A DNA stretch of 64,000 nt. It comes from Drosophila miranda (lineage: Eukaryota > Arthropoda > Insecta > Diptera > Drosophilidae). The notes under the pieces are model-generated. The model was not told the DNA's origin. It saw nothing but the letters and a program-made list of their open reading frames with translations, and did not search any database. Below, piece by piece: positions 25,061-35,810 of the stretch; within the stretch, counting starts at the first letter, position 1, and every line of letters starts with the position of its first letter. The stretch is from positions 5,456,001 through 5,520,000 of the forward strand of contig NC_046677.1 of assembly GCF_003369915.1 (NCBI RefSeq). The letters run 5' to 3'. The position numbers and the translations under genes were made by a program.

Positions 25061-28000
25061 TTCAGCTTTAAGTACAAAATTATATATTTCTTCTTCTAAA
25101 GGAGCTACCAATTAGATAAACCCTTCAAATAGAGTATCAAAAAACTTTAACAGTAAAGCGGAAAAAAAAATAACAAAAGAATGAAGCATTTTACGATTTG
25201 GCATGTGTGGGGAGGACCAACTGTGAGACTGTGAAGTCTACTGGGGTCTGATGAACGTTCTGTGTGGATGGGGATTGAAGCAGAGGACCACCAAGTTCAG
25301 CACTTTGGCTGTGCGTCAAGTGCTTTTCATTTTCCGAGCACGTCGCCGCGTCATAAAACAAAAACGCATGAAGCGCAACGGCCAACGGTTGGGAGGGACA
25401 CACACACACACACATGGTGATGGCGGGGCACGTTTAGCATATATATTTTCACACTTGCAATCATACTTTAAGCAAAAGAGACCCCACATACCCCCCACTC
25501 TAGAGATGGTAACCGTTGGGCTAAAAAGTACTCTTTGGATAAGTCAAGCTCTTTCAGTAGTTTTCTTTTTACCATCTCTAGTACAGAGATACAGAGAAGA
25601 GAATATCTCTCACTTAAGACAAGGATAACAACGTGGGGGTGTTGAGACACAGGTTGAGACTTTCCCCATAAAAGTGCGTCGGTAGTGTCACCCAAAACTT
25701 TTGCTTTCTTTACTTTTGCTCTTTTGTACTTTTTGTTGTCCTCTTTGTGGACTGCGTGTGATGTTAATAATTTGAAGAGGAATTTGAAGGCGGCGGGCCT
25801 TTATTTTGTGGTATTTTTGATGGCACTCACTCTGTCTGCGGTTTTTGGTTTTCGCTTTAATTAAAATGTCATAGTCCCCTCCGAGAACGAGTATCATAAT
25901 TAAGTTTAACTTATATTATGGATAGATAAATGAATATTAATGCCCTGTTGTTTAATAGATGTCAGTGTTTCAGTCTCTGTTTTTCCTCTGGCCTGACATT
26001 TTATTAACTGAATCGACTTAATACTTTCATATCGTGTTTGAGAAGGGTTGAGATGAAGGCTGAAGGCTGTAGAGATGTGACATTAAAAGGATTTGACGCG
26101 CGCGCGGGATGTACCGTAATTTCTCACTGACACTAATGACAGATAGAATTCTGGTGTACATTAAATATTCCAAACTGAGAAATAGTTCCCGACACACACC
26201 ATCAGCATCAGCATCAGCATCTTTATCGTTATCAAAGTTCAAAAGTTCAAAGCACTCTAATGCCATCATCATCATCAGTATTATTATCATTGAATGCTTA
26301 ATGGTTCTGAAAAGCAGCGTAAAACCATTCTGCAATCCTTTTTCCCCATTCAATTTCCATTCCATCCATCACTTGATGGGGAAACTCTTTGTACTCGCCT
26401 TCAACTTTCAGTTGTGGGGGTTGGGCGACTGCTGTTGCCTTCTGCTTGGGTTCTGGGGCTTTTGGTTGTGGGCCTCCGAGGTGACGTCTGTTTTGGCCAT
26501 GCTGGCAACTTTGCGTGCGGTTTGTCTTTGGCCCAAACTTCTGACCCTGCGCCCTTTAATGATCCATGCCGCAAATGAATTGCAGTCCAGTTGCAAGTCC
26601 AATTGCTGCACTTGATTTGCGGTGCCACTTAATGGTTAACAATTATCTCTGCCTGACATTTGAGTGTGGTTCCCCAGAGGGACCGGCGACATGGAGGAGC
26701 CATGTGCTAACTCCCTGGATACTGCAGTTGACACTAAGTGTGTGCGTTCAAAATACATACTACATATTGATCAAATTATTTGATTAAAGAACTTTAAGTA
26801 TGGGAAAGTTAGGTTTTAGTTGAAAGGCAAAGTTTATATTAGGAAAAAAATTTGTGTTATTGATTCTATGGGTAGATAGAGAAGCAATCGGCATTGGCAT
26901 GCACACGACATGTATTTTGTTGTTGCCCTTTTCACTCATTTTCTTTTCTATCTTTCACTGTGCGTGTCGGAAGAGCATCAATCATGCACACGACATGTAA
27001 TTTTGACGTATTCTTAGGGTTGTTTTCTTCTTCATTCTACGTTCTTCATTCGCTTGAGCGTCCTTGAGTCTAGCATCATGCGGAAGCGATTGGAAGCTTT
27101 AAACAATTGATTCTCTCTCTTTAAAACTTTTCTTTTAGTGCAGTGGAAACACTGTTTTACTCTTCTTTCGTTTCTTTTAGATCTTTACTATATTTTTCAG
27201 CAAAACTTAGTTGATTTCAAGCCACTACTCGTATAAGTGATTGATAGGGAGTAAACCCTTTTAGATTTATCAATGACTTTGGCTTCCCCCGCTTCCTGGC
27301 AACCCGCAACTAAACCGCCAAAATGTGTCAGCGGCAATTACGGGGGCATCCGACAGCCACCTAGCCACCTAGCCACCCACCGCCATGGCCATGCCCTCTC
27401 AACATCTCCAGCGCCTCAGGCACACAATATCAATTATCGGGCTTCAAGTGTCGCTCAAGTGTCACGTCAAACACCAACACGAAATACGAACAAAGAGCAT
27501 CGGCAGCAGCATCTAGAGCACACACATGACAATACAGTTTCCGTTTTGGTAAAAACGGGTTGCCTGCATTCACCCCACCCCACCCAACCCCCTTTCAGAT
27601 GCTCTTCTATATCTTTCTCCAATGCTTGTGACTTTGATTGATTACAAAAGCAATTGAGCGTAACCCCTCAGCTCTATATAGAAAAAAAAGAAAAGAAAAT
27701 TAACATAAATAAAAACGAAAATGGAACGAATTTTCATTGACAGCAAATGGGGGAAAATGGAAAATGGTAGCGCAATTAGGTAGTCAGCCCCTCAATGGGT
27801 TAATGAGCAATGGCACTCCCCCTGGAATTTTCGTGGGCAAATCGCTTGCGGGGAAGAACTCAGATTTTTCCCAAAAGCCTGCTCTCCATTAATTAGCACA
27901 AAGGAAAGAGGATTGGATTGGCCGCGAAAGGTTAATGAAAATAAAATTTCAATTACTTTTAATTGAGAAATTAATCAACAAAAGGTCCGACAGGCGTGAT

Positions 28001-28571
28001 TGATTAAAGGCACACTCTAGCTCCTACACAGAAGGAAGGAAAATATTTTAGTACAGCTAATGAATGGGATTAATGCAATTATGGAACTTTAGGAGCCAGC
28101 CCAAAGTGTTCATTTCTTTCCCCCTGCTTTCGAATAAAAACCAATGTTAAGGCACTTGGAAGACGGTGGAGGATACGGTGGAGGAAGTGGCATATACATG
28201 CACGTGTAAAATGGTCATTTAATGTGTGCTGCTTTTGCTGCTGTTTGCCTTTTGCTTTACTTTTAATTACCAACTGGAATTACACGGCCAAAACGGGCAG
28301 ACAAAAGCGGAACAGCTGTTTGGCTTGTACTCTGGCCAATGGACAGAGAAGGCAGCAGAAGCATCTTCCCAGAGAGGCAACCACAAAACTCGACTTGCAA
28401 CCCATCGTTTGCTGCACATTTCATTACAATGCCATTGTATTCAAATCCTATTATAAAGCGTACAACATGCAGGAGCTGCAGGAGGGGCACAGAGATTGGG
28501 GTATGGCAGTGGGTGCACAAGAACTTCATGTTTGCAGCACGTTTCCACTTTCGCACTTGGTAAACATAAGT

Positions 28572-28572
<1 letters not shown>

Positions 28573-28617
<45 letters not shown>
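28573..28617. repeat. Poly-C followed by CA microsatellite
   Basis: A run of about 17 C is followed directly by a CA repeat. A similar compound tract occurs at 54081-54120. Confidence 0.8.
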
Positions 28618-28621
<4 letters not shown>

Positions 28622-29139
28622 GTGGGTGGAGGAGGAGGAGCTAACGGCTCCCGTCTGCAACACTCTATAAAATAATTACCAACACCAATGCAGAAAATGT
28701 GAGCAGAGGAGCCGCTCTAGTCTTACCATATCTCGGAATAGTTGGCCAGAAACGATGGCCGGAAAGGGTACACCAGGCAAGGTGCAGGAAACCGGAAGAC
28801 GGGCATTACAATTGCCGCGCAACGAGAGCGGCAGGGAATGGAAATTGAAAGAGAACAAGAGGCACAGGCAGGGAGTCAAGGGGAAAGGAAAGCGCAAGAG
28901 TGAGAGAGAGTTGGAAACGGGAACCACAGTCAGACGACCACACGGCAAACAGAGGGAGAGAGAGCCATAAAATGAGAGCATACGATGGTTTTTAACCCAT
29001 TAGTGCCACGGGCAATATTTAATTGGAGTTCATATACACATTTCCATGGAAGTGAGATTTTCAAGCGATAGTTGCAGAAACAAAACAATATCAGTTTTTG
29101 GGTGAAGCCGATCATGTACTCGGAATTTGCAGAATCGTA

Positions 29140-29262
29140 GGTCTAGCGTAGGCTTGGCGTAGGTTCGAAACGAACGTGTTCAAAGTTCGAGTCACTCGGG
29201 GGGTTTGATCGTTTGAACACATCGAACCGCCAAACACCTCAATGGAATGTTGGCTCGAACAT
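29140..29262. repeat. TTCGAA-rich dispersed repeat, copy 1
   Basis: It shares the ordered words TAGCG.AGGTTCGAAAC, a TTTGATCG or GGTTCGACCG block, ACA.(A/G)TCGAACCG.CAAAC and CTCGA.CATG..(T/G)GATC with the copy at 51660-51845. Shorter relatives lie near 38515-38705, 40070-40200 and 41575-41650. There is no coding capacity and no terminal repeat that I can define. Confidence 0.5.
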
Positions 29263-29877
29263 GCTGGATCTTCTTAGTGATTGGAGTATTTGTTCTCAAA
29301 TGTCTCCGGGCAGCAAAGGGTTAAGCCACATTCACACGGCAAACATCAGGTTAATTGCACCAAATATATGTACATAAAAATGTTCAATTAACGCTATTCT
29401 AAATAAAGTAAGCCACGAAATGAATGATATTTGAACAAAGAGCTAGAAATGAAATTCATAAATTAAATTTTTAATTTAATTGAAAGGATAACTCTATGTA
29501 TTTAAGTAATTACATTTCCAGTGGTAATACGGACAAAATTTACTCACTAGCGGTAAAAGGGAAAAAAAGTGCGAAAGAGAGAGAGATACAGTTATGGTGC
29601 TCTCTCATTGAGTAAATGCCAGTAATGCAAGATCACTTTTAGGTTTTAACTGTGAGAGAGTAATTTTGTTGTATCATTTAAAAAAAAAAAAAGGAAATTC
29701 CATTTCTCTAGTAGCCCTACATTTAATGTCAGTCGCTCGTTACCGTTTCTATAGAAATTCAAAACCATATTGCCTAGTATTTCGATAATTATTTAATGAT
29801 TTAGCCCACATCTTTGCTGCAATACAAATATACTGGACATATTGAAGCCCCAAGATCTGGTGATTGCTGTACGTACA

Positions 29878-31197
29878 ATGCCTCAAGGCGAAATGGCCAC
29901 AATGGGTCATCGACATGTCCTATGCGATGGGTGTCAGCGACACGAGTTCCCTGGCCGCAGATACCGCTGTCTGCGTTGCCGCAACTACGACCTGTGCGGG
30001 GACTGCTACGATCAATGTGTCCAGACCGAGCACCATCTGATGGATCATCCCATGCAGCTGATTCTGCTGGAACCGCAGTCAGTTCCAGAGCTGGCGAGTG
30101 ACAGCGATGCCGTGGAACAATTGCACATGTCGAACTGCTACACCTGTCCGTATTGCAAGGTAATGGGCTATACGGCCAAGGGCCTCATCCAGCATGTGTA
30201 CGGACTGCACAGCGAGGACGACAGCTATGTGGTGTGCCCCATGTGTGCCTGCGCGCCGGCAGCTAATCTGAGAACAATGCAGAATCTATCACGTCATCTA
30301 CTGACCAATCACATTGACTATGCAAATTTACTGGAGCCGGATACGCCACCGCTGCCCGCACTACCGCCAGAGGCTGCCACTAGTTCGAGACGACTACGAC
30401 GACGGAATCACACGCGTCTGCTGCAGCAGCAGCACCAGCAACAGAATGCTGCCTACGCGCAAATGGTTAATACCGGACAATTCGCTACAGATGATACATT
30501 TCTCGATCTGTCCAATGTGCAAATAAGCAACGACTTGTTGAATAATCTACGCAGTCTTTATTCCGACGAAGAAATTGCCAACATGACGGGGAGTAATGAA
30601 TCAACTTTGAACCCTACTGGAAGAACCAGTTCGTCTCCAAGCACTCCAATCATTCCGGTGGTTGCACACCCAGAGAAACCGAAAAAAGAACGCCGCCCTA
30701 AGACAGATCGTTTTCTACTAACAAAATGGATGGCTGGCCAGGAAAAGCAATGGAAGATTTCTGCAAAAGCTAGCAAGACCCGGGAGAAACAGGCACTCTT
30801 TACCGAACAGATACTCCTCTCGATGATGTGTGATAAGCATTTGGACCTGCCGGAGAAAGAGCCAATTGACGATACATTGGACTTGAAGCTGTCCGAAACA
30901 GAGTCAATCGAAACCATCGAGCCAAATCAATCGGAGACAGAGGAGCCCCTGAAAACTGGAAAGGTTCTAGAGCCCATGGTAGCTGAAAAGAATCTGACTC
31001 CCCTCAAAACTGGAAAGGATCTAGAGCCGAAGATATCCAAGGTCATGTCATTGATGGCCATACCCTGGACCCAGGCCTTTATGGCTTTTCAGACGAATGA
31101 TTGTAATAGCTCAGCCATAAAGCAGTTCATTGAACTGATGGGCGCAACTACAGATGAGACCCAAGTGGATGAAATTAATCAGGAGCCTTTAGATTGA
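29878..31197 (+). CDS. KCMF1-type zinc-finger protein (ZZ + C2H2), intronless
   Basis: Single-exon gene of 439 codons. The start chosen is the first ATG of the frame; the upstream continuation has none. The N-terminus is a ZZ zinc finger with C16, C19, C31, C34, C40, C43, H53 and H57. It is followed near residues 95-150 by the paired Cys/His fingers of the Di19/KCMF1 family (YTCPYCKVMGYT, then VVCPMCACAP and SRHLLTNH). A Gln-rich stretch lies near residues 185-200, and the rest is polar with a local duplication of a (K/L)KTGK.LEP motif. KCMF1 proteins are E3 ubiquitin ligases that work with UBR4-type partners; this copy keeps the metal ligands. The intronless form and diverged tail suggest a retroposed or lineage-specific paralogue. 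Promoter not identified; polyadenylation-type AATAAA lies near 31370. Confidence 0.8.
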   Translation: MPQGEMATMGHRHVLCDGCQRHEFPGRRYRCLRCRNYDLCGDCYDQCVQTEHHLMDHPMQLILLEPQSVPELASDSDAVEQLHMSNCYTCPYCKVMGYTAKGLIQHVYGLHSEDDSYVVCPMCACAPAANLRTMQNLSRHLLTNHIDYANLLEPDTPPLPALPPEAATSSRRLRRRNHTRLLQQQHQQQNAAYAQMVNTGQFATDDTFLDLSNVQISNDLLNNLRSLYSDEEIANMTGSNESTLNPTGRTSSSPSTPIIPVVAHPEKPKKERRPKTDRFLLTKWMAGQEKQWKISAKASKTREKQALFTEQILLSMMCDKHLDLPEKEPIDDTLDLKLSETESIETIEPNQSETEEPLKTGKVLEPMVAEKNLTPLKTGKDLEPKISKVMSLMAIPWTQAFMAFQTNDCNSSAIKQFIELMGATTDETQVDEINQEPLD

Positions 31198-31602
31198 AGC
31201 CAACCTCCTGACATTTAATGGCTATTACTGTTTTCTTTTTTTTAATGATTTTTCTGCGTTCCCTTTGCACAAAACACTTGAAATTTATTGTGATATTGAA
31301 GTTAATACAGATTCTTTTTCGGTCTTTATGAAATTATATAGGATTTTTGAAACTAGGATTCTAGCTCAGAATAAATCCTAACAAAGCAAATATATTTAAT
31401 TGTGGTTTACGATCACAGCCGATTATCATCTTCATATACTAAATATATGAGAACGGCATTAGAAATACAATATACGTGCATCTAAATACTAATGGTGGAA
31501 AACCATCGTAGCATTTGGTAGGTCACTGTCGCGGCGCTATCTATGCCAGCCCTGAACTATCGTTGGTTTTAGATAGTTTTGTCATATAACAATCACATCA
31601 CT

Positions 31603-31960
31603 AAACGAGGGGGAACGTTGTTTGCCGCGCCACTAATTTACGTAGTCAGTATTTATGATCATATGGTTTATGTAAATTATACAATATATTTTATATGTCC
31701 TTTGGTATGGCTGCTCGCAAAAGACGACGAATTGGTCCAACCGTTTGGGAAAATTTTTTATAAAATATATTCCATTTTATGTTTGAAAATGATATAATGG
31801 GAGAGTCCAATATACTTTACTTTTTTTAAAACATAAAACATATGTATCATTGGATCTTTCAGCCGATAAGCAATTACATATTTCTCGAGATTTCTTCTTG
31901 GTTTCTAAGTACTCAGAAATTTGTGTAAAACTGAACAAAAAACTAAACACTATATAAGAG
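31603..31960. repeat. Diverged interspersed repeat, copy 1
   Basis: It begins with the DINE-like left end CGAGGGGGAACGTTG, then departs from DINE sequence. The later part (AAATGATATAATGGGA, TTTCAGCCGATAAGCAA, TTTCTTCTTGG) is paralogous to 35380-35620. The family is not identified. The TATA box of the next gene lies at its right edge. Confidence 0.5.
31951..31960 (+). promoter_or_regulatory. TATA box for the 32084 gene
   Basis: TATATAAGAG lies 133 bp upstream of the ATG, in the right position for a core promoter. It abuts the repeat at 31603-31960, so the repeat may have supplied part of the promoter. Confidence 0.5.
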
Positions 31961-32083
31961 TAGTAAACTCTGTTTCAAAATTCCCATATACCCGAAACGA
32001 ACAGAAATTCAAAGTTAGTCGATCAAAATTCTCAGCAGTTATCAAATACAAAATTTTCGTTTCCTATTTATACTCCTTCTAAA

Positions 32084-32706
32084 ATGGATTGTTGCATGGG
32101 AGCCGAGTCCGAGAGGCGCGAAGACAAGCGCGAGGACAAGCGCGAAGACAAGCGCAAACAAAAGCGGGAACAGAAGTCGGAACAAAAGTCGGAACGAAAG
32201 TCGGAACAGAAGCCGGATGATTTGAACGAAACCGAATTGGCCAAACTGTTGGACCTGGAATTTGAGCACATGCGTCGCCAGGCTCAAGCAATATGCCAGA
32301 CGCTGGTCCATCCAAGGGACCAGAAATGCTGCCGGACCCAGCTCGAAAACGTCTCAAGGCTAAATAAGTCATACTCTTTGGAAATAAAAAAGAACGTAAA
32401 TATATTTTTGAAATTTTATCTCAAGGCACTAAGATGGACGCAGCTAAATCAACCGCTGGAACTATACAAGAAGTGGGTAAGTGTCATCCAATCCACCGAC
32501 GTTTGGGATTACTGATGGGGGGGGGGTAATCCGTCTTGCAGTACCCCAAGGACAGCGACTCTAAAGAACAGTGTGTCTGGATGGTACCGGGGAAATCTTT
32601 TTTCGCCATGAAAGAGTTTGAAGATGGCTCCATAATTATGTACCAAGCCACGGCCAAAGATCCCTCTGCCAAATGGACTTCGAACGGTCTCAAGGCAATA
32701 AGCTAG
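32084..32706 (+). CDS. Two-exon gene, charged-repeat protein of unknown family
   Basis: Exon 1 is 32084-32476 and exon 2 is 32542-32706, joined in phase 0 across a 65 bp intron (GTAAGT...TTGCAG) to give 185 residues. I do not recognise the family. The protein begins MDCCMGAE, then carries about 30 residues of tandem charged repeats (RED-K, then EQKS units, residues about 10-42) that are visible as a short DNA repeat. A predicted helical, Cys-containing part follows (LLDLEFEHMRRQAQAICQTL, then a CC pair), and exon 2 encodes a compact C-terminus with CVWMVPGKSFFAMKEFEDGS. There is no signal peptide. Good TATA, an intron that keeps frame, and a sensible codon pattern argue that it is real. Intron has a run of 11 G just before the acceptor region. 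Confidence 0.65.
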
Positions 32707-33544
32707 TATATTTTTCGATTTTAGGCTACTTTCGAAATTCGCAGTGTACAGCAATGTTTCGATAAGTTTTTTTTTTTTTTTTTTGTAAATCATTAATTAC
32801 AATAAATAACAACAAGACCTTAAGACTGAGCCGATAAATTTTAATTTTCCCACCAATTTACATCATTTGAATCCCTAACGAAATTAAGTCTCTGTATTAC
32901 TTCTAATACGCGAAATGGCCTAACGAATTTGAAGTTAATTTAAGCCAAAAGCAGTGCTCAAGCATTACTCGAACAGTCGTGTGGTTGCTCAAAGCTTAAG
33001 GAGATTGATGAAGCGTCCGTTTGCTTGCTGCAATTTAGTGGAGAAAACTGTATAAGCTGCTATCCCCTCGAATAATTTCCCAGCAGCTGATGCGTTTGCA
33101 TAAATCTTTTGATGGCAATGCCAAGGGGCGGAGGCAAGACGCGACTGCGAACTAATTAAAACGATTGCCACTTAAAACGCTGGGAAAACGCTGCTCGGCA
33201 GCTTTTGTTGCGGGGGATTTTCCGGCAGCCAGCAGCAAAAGCTTACAGTTTTTAATGTTTGCAATTTGTTGTGTTTTCTTGCCCGTTGTACGCTGTCCCT
33301 GTCTTGATTTGCTTTGAAGAATTAAATGAATGCATAAAATATTAAAATAAATGGATTTCCGTGGGGGATTTACATTTACCATTTGGGTACTTGTAGCAAA
33401 TGAAAATGGAAATGGTAATACACGAATGCCAAATAGCTAAAGTATTGTCTTAATTGAAGATCTCATCTCTTCTTTTTCTATCTTCTGGAAGCAACAGCTA
33501 CAATTAAATCTTGCCAAATAAGCCCAGACTTTTATATCATTCGG

Positions 33545-33904
33545 CTAACACTTTACTTTTGCTGTTCTCAATAAATCGTAGCTTGGAAAAATATTTGCGT
33601 TGTGAGATTTAGTTTTCTCCTCCACAAGCTTATATATGAAGCGCCCATCTACACAAATCGCCAAAGCCTCCTCAGGACGTTTGGGATCACTGCCAGCACA
33701 TTTTATTGTTTTTGCCACAAACTCTTCATCTGAATTAAACAATAATACAACTTTGGAAGCATTTCTCTCCCCACCTTTGTACAAGCACGTTCTTCCTTCG
33801 ATGCTTTGTTAGCCAAAAGATTTAGCTTTGTTTAATTTGGTTTTTAATAAACAACCTGCAAAATCTTTTGATGGTCTTCCAACTGGACAGTTGCCCTCTG
33901 ACCA
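33545..33904 (-). pseudogene. Probable decayed Cys-containing gene, minus strand
   Basis: A frame of 119 codons runs from a possible splice acceptor (AATTTGCAG ending at 33905) to a stop at 33545, broken by one in-frame TAA near 33809. The first part reads WSEGNCPVGRPSKDFAGC; the second contains RTCLYKGGERNASK, IKCAGSDPKRPEEALAICVDG and ends KVKC. Spaced cysteines suggest a secreted protein, but I do not recognise the fold and no signal-peptide exon was found upstream. The single stop could also be avoided by an unseen intron, so 'pseudogene' is an inference. Confidence 0.35.
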
Positions 33905-34946
33905 CTGCAAATTATACTTCTCAAAAATGTTCTATTACATTTTTTTCCATTTTTGCAGAACGAATACTTATATCCCTCTTTGTCTTGTTCTTGGGAATAA
34001 TCATAATTATTAAACATTTAAAATATAAAATTCTCAACCGGAATAGCGACCTTTTGGTTGTACCAAACAGGAACAAATTATTCGCCTTGAGATGGACATG
34101 TTCTAAAAATTAAATTACTATTACTTTCGGCAGCCATAGGCAGATCTTTGAGAATGGTTATAAACAACAACAACAAGGAAATAACTTTTTTAAACCAGAC
34201 ACTTTCCAAAGGTCAACTTCCACAGCTATTTTAAATTAACACATGTAATTCAACGTCATACTCGTATACACATTTTTAACAAATTGCTAAAAGCGTATAA
34301 ATTGATAGAACACAATCAATTTAGGCTAAGCTTTGATTTTTTACTTTAAAAAACTTTTGCTTACAAAAAAGGGGCCAAAAGTTGTTCACTTTAGCTTTTT
34401 TAACAAGCTGCAAGAAATATGAGAGCAACACAGAGCGGCAATTACTTTCATACTCAGTGAGGTATTAGGAATCGATACCACACAAAAGCTTTAGCAGACT
34501 CTGACATGAAATTTTGAATTGAGTGGAGCTAGATTGGCAATTTCGCAAACTGTGCGGTAGCCGTGCTTTTCATGGCCGACTTTTGTCATAGTTGGAGAAT
34601 GCAAAATACGAAAAGAAAGCCTTACTTTGACAGTATCCTAGATACTCTCTTAAACTATAGATTCTTGAATATTGATTGGAGGAGTTGCAAATATAGATTG
34701 GAAACAGGAAAATATGTGTGCAAGAAATAGAAGGCAATGGTGTGACTGTGGATGGTGCGGCACTGGGTCCAGCACTGGGTGGTGGCTGTGATCTCGGAAT
34801 AGTTGTTCCTCCGCAAATAGTGCATGTTGCTCCGAAGGGATATCCTCCAGAGATTGCTGAGATTACTACCCATGGGTATCATCCAAATATAGGCCAAGTT
34901 ACCCAATTATGACTACAACAGCATGTTCTTGCAACATACTGCCCAT

Positions 34947-35063
34947 TTAAGGGCCTTGCGCCCCAGTCTTGCCTGAATCTAAAGTCCTGTTCCTGATAGG
35001 TCCTTCCAAAGTTCCAATGGTCACCATCAAGGCATAAACTAGTAGAATCCGCTGCAGAAACAT
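34947..35063 (-). CDS. Possible 38-residue secreted peptide
   Basis: An ATG at 35063 opens MFLQRILLVYALMVTIGTLE, a good signal peptide, followed by about 18 residues and a stop. The DNA further on (about 34720-34930, same strand) has a Pro/Ser-rich, Cys-containing reading in another frame that is interrupted, so this may be the intact start of a decaying gene. No TATA box is seen. Very tentative. Confidence 0.25.
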   Translation of the reverse strand: MFLQRILLVYALMVTIGTLEGPIRNRTLDSGKTGAQGP

Positions 35064-35329
35064 ATTTTTAAATATTGTTTTAATAAACAATTTAAGTCTG
35101 TCTTGAGTCAACAAGGCTTACCATTAATTTCATTTCGGTTTCGGCATCAGCTATGTCAACACCGATAAGGTTTCTTGGAATATTTCTCACGAGTTCATAG
35201 TTTAATTCACTAAAAACTGATAACCGCATAAAACTGACCATAATTTTTGCAAAATCGAGTAGAAATATAATTTGTTCGTAAAAATGGCAAAAACCCAAGG
35301 ATTAGAAGACGATCTCATGAATACGCGTT

Positions 35330-35640
35330 GATAAATTAGTATACCCGATACTCACAGTGATCCTAGAGGTATATTATTACTTTTTGGTTCCTGAAGATAA
35401 TATAGTAGCTGACCAAATTCAATGGAATCGAAGCTTGTATTATTACGCCCTTGAAAATGATATTATGGGACAATCCAATCAATCTTATCTTTTTATAAAA
35501 CATAAAGGATATATATCATTGGGACTTTCAGCCGATAAGCAAGTACATAATGGCCGAAATTTCTTCTTGGCTTCTGAATAATCAGAAATTGTTTTAAAAC
35601 TGAATTAAAAACAGAACAACTATGAAGTAATTTAAAAAAA
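35330..35640. repeat. Diverged interspersed repeat, copy 2
   Basis: It is paralogous to 31690-31960 (AATGATATTATGGGACAATCC, ACTTTCAGCCGATAAGCAAG, TTTCTTCTTGGCTTCT, with sequence shown in pieces). It starts next to a TATACCCGATACTCA segment resembling a DINE end. One frame stays open for about 74 codons on the plus strand; no known domain is seen. Confidence 0.45.
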
Positions 35641-35810
35641 CCAAATACTTGTCTTGAGTCCTCTAAAGAAAAAAATATATTCAAAAAATAAAATATGACA
35701 GAAGAAAGCAGGGTATGGAAACTGACGTGGAAAATACTTGAAAGTATGAGTGCCGTAGTCCCTGATACCATGACGACGAGATTATGGGGCATCAAGTGCG
35801 CTAAAAAAAA

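Larger units (their letters stand above)
24121..29877. other. Long non-coding stretch between copy C and the KCMF1-like gene
   Basis: Beyond the copy C promoter block no gene is supportable. It holds a worn DINE-like internal fragment (about 24943-25060), a perfect 13 bp inverted repeat forming a hairpin at 25500-25581, a CAGCAT microsatellite near 26205-26222, two copies of the word GCACACGACATGTA near 26900 and 26985, a poly-C/CA tract near 28573-28617 and a TTCGAA-rich dispersed repeat near 29140-29262. Confidence 0.55.

Noticed and set aside
26109-26615. Plus-strand open frame of 168 codons
   Set aside because: Mixed low-complexity reading through a CAGCAT repeat; no start context, domain or conservation evidence.
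28755-28970. Basic plus-strand frame of 71 codons (MAGKGTPGK...)
   Set aside because: Purine-rich DNA with low complexity; no domain, splice or promoter evidence.
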